This document shows, piece by piece, positions 59,947-64,000 of a stretch of DNA of 64,000 nt. This DNA comes from Flavobacterium cucumis (GTDB taxonomy: Bacteria; Bacteroidota; Bacteroidia; Flavobacteriales; Flavobacteriaceae): positions 1-64,000 of the forward strand of contig NZ_FRYK01000006.1 in the NCBI RefSeq assembly GCF_900148835.1, read 5' to 3'. The notes beneath the pieces are model-generated. The model made no database searches, was not told the origin of the DNA, and saw only the letters and a list, made by a program, of their open reading frames with translations. The position numbers were made by a program, and so were the translations under genes. Within the stretch, counting starts at the first letter, position 1, and each line of letters starts with the position of its first letter.

Positions 59947-60921
59947 ATGAGCAAAGGACCAATTAGTCAGTTTATAGAGAAACATTATCTTCACTTTAAC
60001 TCAGCTGCTTTAGTAGATGCAGCAAAAGGATATGAAGAACATTTATTAGACAACGGAAAAATGATGATTACCTTAGCTGGAGCAATGAGTACAGCTGAAT
60101 TGGGGAAATCATTAGCCGAAATGATTCGTCAGGATAAAGTACACATTATTTCTTGTACGGGTGCTAATTTAGAAGAAGACATCATGAATTTGGTTGCCCA
60201 TAATTCGTATAAGAGAGTCCCTAATTACAGAGACTTATCTCCTCAAGAAGAGTGGGATTTATTGGAGAACCATTACAATCGTGTGACCGATACTTGTATT
60301 CCAGAAGAAGAAGCTTTCAGAAGATTACAACAACACTTATTTGATATTTGGAACAATGCTGATTCTAAAGGAGAGCGTTATTTTCCACATGAGTTTATGT
60401 ATCAAATGATCAACTCGGGTGTTTTAAAACAATATTATGAAATTGACCCTGCTGATTCGTGGATGGTAGCGGCTGCTGAAAAAAACTTACCAATAGTTGT
60501 TCCAGGATGGGAAGACAGTACTATGGGTAATATTTTCTCTTCTTATTGCATCAAAGGAGATTTCAAACCTTCTACAATGAAAAGTGGAATCGAATACATG
60601 ATGTGGTTAGCGGATTGGTATCCAAAAAACTGTGCTGGTAAAGGAATTGGCTTTTTCCAAATTGGTGGTGGTATTGCTGGTGACTTCCCTATTTGTGTAG
60701 TACCCATGTTATATCAAGACATGGAAATGCATGATGTGCCGTTTTGGAGCTATTTTTGTCAAATATCTGATTCTACAACAAGTTACGGTTCATACTCAGG
60801 AGCAGTTCCTAATGAGAAAATCACTTGGGGAAAACTAGATATTACCACTCCTAAATTCATTGTAGAGTCTGACGCTACGATAGTTGCACCCCTAATGTTT
60901 GCTTATATTTTAGGCTGGTAA
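59947..60921 (+). CDS. Deoxyhypusine-synthase-like protein
   Basis: A 324-aa NAD-dependent protein of the DHS family. In eukaryotes DHS modifies eIF5A; bacteria have no eIF5A, and some bacterial members make homospermidine or related polyamines. The catalytic lysine is present (Lys296 in KITWGKLDI), and the NAD-binding stretches (TLAGAMST near 39-46, FQIGGGIAGD near 237-246) are intact. It is adjacent to arginine decarboxylase, which provides agmatine and, later, putrescine as aminobutyl donors. Product unproven. Confidence 0.88.
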   Translation: MSKGPISQFIEKHYLHFNSAALVDAAKGYEEHLLDNGKMMITLAGAMSTAELGKSLAEMIRQDKVHIISCTGANLEEDIMNLVAHNSYKRVPNYRDLSPQEEWDLLENHYNRVTDTCIPEEEAFRRLQQHLFDIWNNADSKGERYFPHEFMYQMINSGVLKQYYEIDPADSWMVAAAEKNLPIVVPGWEDSTMGNIFSSYCIKGDFKPSTMKSGIEYMMWLADWYPKNCAGKGIGFFQIGGGIAGDFPICVVPMLYQDMEMHDVPFWSYFCQISDSTTSYGSYSGAVPNEKITWGKLDITTPKFIVESDATIVAPLMFAYILGW

Positions 60922-60947
60922 TTTGTTGAAAAAAATATTTCAATTTG

Positions 60948-60979
60948 TTTGAAAATATAGTTTTAGGATAGTACATTTG
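60948..60979 (+). promoter_or_regulatory. Promoter of the acidic protein gene
   Basis: TTTG (60948-60951) and TACATTTG (60972-60979), 20-bp spacer, both exact. It shows that the TTG at 60977 is not a start and places translation at ATG 61007. Confidence 0.75.
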
Positions 60980-61006
60980 GACAAAATACAAGATAAAACC
61001 TACCCA

Positions 61007-61366
61007 ATGAAAAGAGTTATTGTTGATTACGCTAAATTAACAAATGAGATCTTAACCTTGCTAGTTGAGAAATTTCCTGATGGATATGATGATTCGGATA
61101 TTATCCGATTCAAAAATGCTAAAAATGAGACAATTGAGGCTGTAGAAGTTCGCACATCTGATACTATTTTTTTAGTAAAAGTAAGTACAAAATTATCTGA
61201 TCGTATTGAAAATTATGAAGAAGATGATATTATAGTTGAAGAAGTTGTTGTCGACAAAATTGCAGGCTTAAAAGAATTAGACATTGAAGAAGACGAGGAT
61301 GAAGATGACGAAGACGATGACATGGCTAATGATGCTGAAGATTTAGATGAAGACGAAGAAGATTAA
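61007..61366 (+). CDS. Small protein with highly acidic C-terminal tail
   Basis: A 119-aa protein. The first ~80 residues form a compact alpha-beta domain (MKRVIVDYAKLTNEILTLL, then GYDDSDIIRF). The last ~35 residues are almost entirely Asp and Glu. It is not a recognised enzyme. Acidic tails can bind basic proteins or metals, or act as RNA polymerase delta-like nucleic-acid mimics; none of these is shown. It has its own consensus promoter and terminator. Relatives appear common in Flavobacteriia, to my memory. Confidence 0.75.
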   Translation: MKRVIVDYAKLTNEILTLLVEKFPDGYDDSDIIRFKNAKNETIEAVEVRTSDTIFLVKVSTKLSDRIENYEEDDIIVEEVVVDKIAGLKELDIEEDEDEDDEDDDMANDAEDLDEDEED

Positions 61367-61386
61367 TTTATATAAGGTTAATTCAT

Positions 61387-61417
61387 AAAAAAAGGGAAAT
61401 TGAATTTCCCTTTTTTT
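61387..61417. terminator. Bidirectional terminator
   Basis: AAAAAAAGGGAAAT/ATTTCCCTTTTTTT palindrome serving the acidic protein gene and the convergent DinB gene. Confidence 0.88.
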
Positions 61418-61418
61418 A

Positions 61419-61928
61419 TTATAAATAACGTTCTACTATAATGTTTTTATGGTGCAATTCGTGCCCTAAAATACAATACCCGATTCCCCTTACCGAAACA
61501 CTTGAATGAGATGCATTTCCTAATTTTTTCAATTCTAATTCCGTAAAATGCTCAAACAAACTTATGGTTGCATTTCGAACTGCGCTGTACTCATGCAATA
61601 AACTCTCAAAATCTCTTTCATTAGCCTTTGCATTAATTACATAATCATTTTCATCAAATCCAGGTAAAGGAGTAGCATCATTTCTAGCTATTCGTAAAGC
61701 CCTATAAGCAAAAATACGTTCTGCATCTATCAAATGCAATATGATGTCTTTAATTGTCCATTTGTTAGGAGCATAACGATATTCCTGTTTAAAAGTAGGA
61801 ATTGAAGTAAAAAAATGCAACATTTCCTCTTTTTGAGAAATAAGGCCTTTCACTATATCTTCTTCGGGTACCAAACGAATGTAATTCATTTGATATGCTG
61901 CATATTCATTTGGTTGTAACTGTTTCAT
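61419..61928 (-). CDS. DinB-family protein
   Basis: A 169-aa four-helix DinB/YfiT-like protein. The putative metal-binding histidines are in KDIILHLIDAERIF (near residues 57-70) and GHELHHKNIIVERY (near 155-168). DinB proteins often act as bacillithiol- or mycothiol-dependent transferases, but many are uncharacterised. Start at ATG 61928 (MKQLQPNEY) rather than 61955, which would overlap the Lrp terminator. Confidence 0.88.
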   Translation of the reverse strand: MKQLQPNEYAAYQMNYIRLVPEEDIVKGLISQKEEMLHFFTSIPTFKQEYRYAPNKWTIKDIILHLIDAERIFAYRALRIARNDATPLPGFDENDYVINAKANERDFESLLHEYSAVRNATISLFEHFTELELKKLGNASHSSVSVRGIGYCILGHELHHKNIIVERYL

Positions 61929-61940
61929 AAAAATTGAAAA

Positions 61941-61968
61941 ATAAAAAAGCCTCAATATACTGAGGCTT
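61941..61968 (-). terminator. Terminator after the Lrp/AsnC gene
   Basis: On the minus strand AAGCCTCA/TGAGGCTT followed by TTTTTT, 7 bp past the stop codon. Confidence 0.85.
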
Positions 61969-61974
61969 AAAATA

Positions 61975-62454
61975 TTAAAGTTCTTTAAAAATCGTATGCA
62001 TCAATCTTTTCTTATCGTTGATACTTTCTTCAAGAGAAATCATGGTTTCTGTTCTATAAACCCCATCGATATCATCAATCATAAAAATAACCTCTTTGGC
62101 ATGTTTGGTATCTTTGGCTCTAATTTTACAAAAAATATTAAACTTCCCTGTAGTAACATGCGCTACTGTAACATATGGAATTTGATTAATACGTTCTAAA
62201 ACAAATTTTGTTTGTGAAGTATTGTGTAAAAAAACACCCACATAAGCAATAAAAGAATAGCCTAATTTTTCATAATCCAAAGTCAATGATGAACCTTGAA
62301 TAATTCCAGCATCTTCCATCTTTTTTACTCTAACATGAACGGTTCCTGCAGAAATTAGCAATTTTTTTGCAATATCTGTGAAAGGAACTCTGGTGTTATC
62401 AATCAACATGTCTAAAATTTGATGATCAACTTCATCTAATCGAAACTTACTCAT
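61975..62454 (-). CDS. Lrp/AsnC-family transcriptional regulator
   Basis: A 159-aa regulator. N-terminal winged helix (LDEVDHQILDMLIDN at residues 6-20, with the recognition helix around ISAGTVHVRVKKME at 35-48), then the RAM domain (YSFIAYVGVF onward) that binds amino acids and forms dimers. A -7 box TAAATTTG (minus strand, 62504-62511) lies 50 bp upstream. Targets unknown; amino-acid metabolism genes are the usual ones. Confidence 0.93.
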   Translation of the reverse strand: MSKFRLDEVDHQILDMLIDNTRVPFTDIAKKLLISAGTVHVRVKKMEDAGIIQGSSLTLDYEKLGYSFIAYVGVFLHNTSQTKFVLERINQIPYVTVAHVTTGKFNIFCKIRAKDTKHAKEVIFMIDDIDGVYRTETMISLEESINDKKRLMHTIFKEL

Positions 62455-62511
62455 AAGTGCTTATAATAAATGTTAAAATTTTAATTTTTATTAAATATAT
62501 TCGCAAATTTA

Positions 62512-63666
62512 TTAAATAATATTCACACCGTTACGATATTCAATAGAATTATTCAATAAAAAATCTGCTTTTTTTCCAATTTCTGGAAAATTTGAACCTT
62601 CAGCACTAAATAGCATTTCTTTGCAATCGAATTCTAAATGCCCAAAATATCCTTCCAAATCCTCAACTTTTGAAATCCTAGCTACGAATTGTATTTCGTT
62701 GTGTATCAAGACCTCTTCAAATTGAGCGGCAAAGTTAATTATTTTTTCAACACTATTGTTAATAATTTTCACATTTTTATAAATTAAATCGTAAAATCTT
62801 TTATTATTTTGAGGAATATGCAAATATTCTTGTAATTCATTATCAACTATAACGTTTTCGTTATGACTTGATACTGAACTTAAAAGTGAGATAAAAACAT
62901 ATTTTCTACTTTCTTCTCGTTGGTAATCCTCTTGAAAATGCCCCGCTTCAAACAATATAGTAGGTGTGTTTTGTGTAGTAAAAAAATCCCCTGTACAGTT
63001 CACATTATAACTATCATCAAAACGCCCTACTTGGCCCGGTATAAACTCTTGCAGGACCTTATTCATAAGGTTTATTTTAACAATCGCCTTCATTCGGACA
63101 TCGTTAAAATCTCTTTCTTCATTAAAGGCAGGCGCCAAAAAAGAGAGGGTTGCTGGTAAATTATAGTTATCCGTACCAAAAATAGTACGTTGGTCATGCA
63201 AATTGTAACAATAATCTGGTTGAAAGCTACCATAGACCTCATGTAAGACTTTCATTTCGAGTTGTGATACATTTAAAGCGTCTCTATTTAAGTCAACTTT
63301 ATTGGCATTCTCACGCGTATAATGAAAGGCACCGTCAGGATTTAACATTGGTAAACATACAAAAGTATATTGCGCTTTGATTTTTTTCGCCAACTCAGAT
63401 TCCACCGCCAAAAAATTAAAAAAATCAAACAGTCCTTTAGTTGTCGTGGGTTCGTTTCCGTGCATTTGCGACCACATTAAAATCTTAGTCGGACCGTTGC
63501 CAATTTTAACTTTGTAAATCACACGACCTTCAACCGATTTACCTGCAGATGTAACTTCAAAAACGTTTTCAAAAGATTTTAAAATTGGGGTAATTGCATC
63601 GAGCGTAATATATTTTCCTTTTAATCTCGTTTCTAAAAAGGAGGTTGCGAGTTGTAAATAATTCAT
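62512..63666 (-). CDS. M14-family zinc carboxypeptidase
   Basis: A 384-aa peptidase without a signal peptide. Zinc ligands: His and Glu in SQMHGNEPTT near residues 67-76, and the later His in NLHDQR near 155. The proton-donor Glu is in ILFEAGHF near 245. NLNRDA-like residues (VDLNRDALN near 123) bind substrate. The substrate is unknown; cytoplasmic M14 proteins can act on peptidoglycan fragments or modified peptides. Its promoter region lies among TTTACAAATGTAAA palindromes at 63681-63718. Confidence 0.9.
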   Translation of the reverse strand: MNYLQLATSFLETRLKGKYITLDAITPILKSFENVFEVTSAGKSVEGRVIYKVKIGNGPTKILMWSQMHGNEPTTTKGLFDFFNFLAVESELAKKIKAQYTFVCLPMLNPDGAFHYTRENANKVDLNRDALNVSQLEMKVLHEVYGSFQPDYCYNLHDQRTIFGTDNYNLPATLSFLAPAFNEERDFNDVRMKAIVKINLMNKVLQEFIPGQVGRFDDSYNVNCTGDFFTTQNTPTILFEAGHFQEDYQREESRKYVFISLLSSVSSHNENVIVDNELQEYLHIPQNNKRFYDLIYKNVKIINNSVEKIINFAAQFEEVLIHNEIQFVARISKVEDLEGYFGHLEFDCKEMLFSAEGSNFPEIGKKADFLLNNSIEYRNGVNII

Positions 63667-63680
63667 AAAACAATATTAGA

Positions 63681-63943
63681 TTACAAATGTAAACAACTTT
63701 ATTTTTACAAATGTAAACAGTGTAAAGCGCTTTACTTTTTACTTCTGTAAACAGGTATTAACAGTACTTATTCATAGAGGTTTGCTTAATGTTTACAAAA
63801 ACGAATAAATAAAATTGCAATAGCTAAATAACTTTATATCAATAGTTTAATAGTTATTATATAATGTGATAATTTATATTTATTTGCGTGTTTTACATTT
63901 GTAAACTTGTTTTATAGTGCTATTTTATTTACATTTGTAACGT
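63681..63943. promoter_or_regulatory. Cluster of TTTACATTTGTAAA palindromic sites in a 300-bp divergent gap
   Basis: Near-palindromes TTACAAATGTAAAC occur at 63681-63694 and 63704-63718, TTTACATTTGTAAAC at 63892-63906 and TTTACATTTGTAACG at 63928-63942. A perfect 14-bp palindrome GTAAAGCGCTTTAC lies at 63722-63735, and half-sites GTAAACAG and GTTTACAAA occur between. The palindromes overlap TACATTTG -7 boxes facing both ways. Likely operators for the regulator beginning at 63967. No gene is seen in the gap. Confidence 0.55.
63907..63937 (+). promoter_or_regulatory. Promoter of the regulator gene at 63967
   Basis: TTG (63907-63909) and TACATTTG (63930-63937), 20-bp spacer. The -7 box is part of a TTTACATTTGTAA palindrome. 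Confidence 0.55.
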
Positions 63944-63966
63944 TAATATATGGATACCTATTTACA

Positions 63967-64000
63967 ATGTTAAACATAGACGATTTTATTAAACGGTTGG
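63967..64000 (+). CDS. Start of a probable HTH (Cro/CI-type) regulator, cut by the window end
   Basis: Only 11 codons are visible: MLNIDDFIKRL. I recognise this as the usual beginning of short XRE-family regulators in Flavobacterium, but so few residues allow only a tentative call. The gene has a consensus promoter and palindromic sites upstream, which fits an autoregulated DNA-binding protein. Confidence 0.5.
   Translation, partial: MLNIDDFIKRL

Overview
The window reads as a chromosomal segment of a low-GC Bacteroidota bacterium, most probably Flavobacterium. Exact copies of the Bacteroidota -7 promoter box (TAnnTTTG), often with an upstream TTTG or TTG, precede many genes. Shine-Dalgarno sequences are largely absent. 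The protein set is typical of Flavobacteriia: an 825-aa zinc metalloprotease of the DUF4953/DUF5117 type, a GldL-like membrane protein, a CusA-TolC fusion, a DUF3570/DUF4266 pair and a deoxyhypusine-synthase-like protein. No rRNA, tRNA, CRISPR array or prophage was seen.

Layout. 1-2660: three unrelated small ORFs separated by copies of a ~405-bp repeat. Each ORF has its own inverted-repeat ends, as integron cassettes do, and each repeat ends in an outward promoter. 2937-7406: acetyl-CoA synthetase and a secreted metalloprotease, the latter bracketed by near-identical terminators. 7524-12944: a compact type III polyketide synthase cluster (FAD oxidoreductase, methyltransferase, type III PKS, dehydratase, ketosynthase, ACP, phosphopantetheinyl transferase). 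12933-15462: a DnaQ-like exonuclease with a cNMP/CBS/DUF294 nucleotidyltransferase. 15656-18745: small conserved proteins, a VTT-type membrane protein, DUF3817 and a YbdG-like MscS channel. 18835-23916: DUF2461, a thioesterase, an unrecognised two-gene unit (papain-like protein plus amidoligase-like protein) lying between two copies of the thioesterase 5' region, a GIY-YIG/DUF4357 protein and a GldL-like protein.

23921-31992: the complete histidine operon hisGDCBHAF(IE) on the minus strand. It is preceded by a consensus promoter, an 18-residue leader peptide with five consecutive His codons and a transcription attenuator. Its long intergenic gaps hold extragenic repeats, one of which has been absorbed into the start of hisH. 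32018-39189: a heavy-metal efflux operon (small secreted protein, RND-OMF fusion, adaptor, VIT1-like transporter, small membrane protein). 39257-41592: an LtaS-like phosphoglycerol transferase with DgkA. 41667-47601: thioredoxin, ApbE, DUF4266, DUF3570, response regulator, CDF transporter and histidine kinase in one tight operon. 47682-57073: a large membrane-anchored protein, a four-helix-bundle gene in inverted repeats, fabG, ung, mutS2, a DCC thiol oxidoreductase, a 47-aa membrane peptide, aroC and proline dehydrogenase. 57167-61366: aroB, a possible leader ORF, arginine decarboxylase with a deoxyhypusine-synthase-like enzyme, and an acidic protein. 61419-64000: DinB, Lrp/AsnC, an M14 carboxypeptidase, and a partial gene that looks like an HTH regulator behind repeated TTTACATTTGTAAA palindromes.

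Most of the window is ordinary chromosomal housekeeping. The places most likely to reward follow-up are the cassette-like array at the left end, the peptidase/amidoligase-like pair at 20056-22328, the ApbE-DUF4266-DUF3570 operon, the type III PKS cluster, and the repeat-laden his operon. All functional calls come from reading motifs and gene order. No database search was run.
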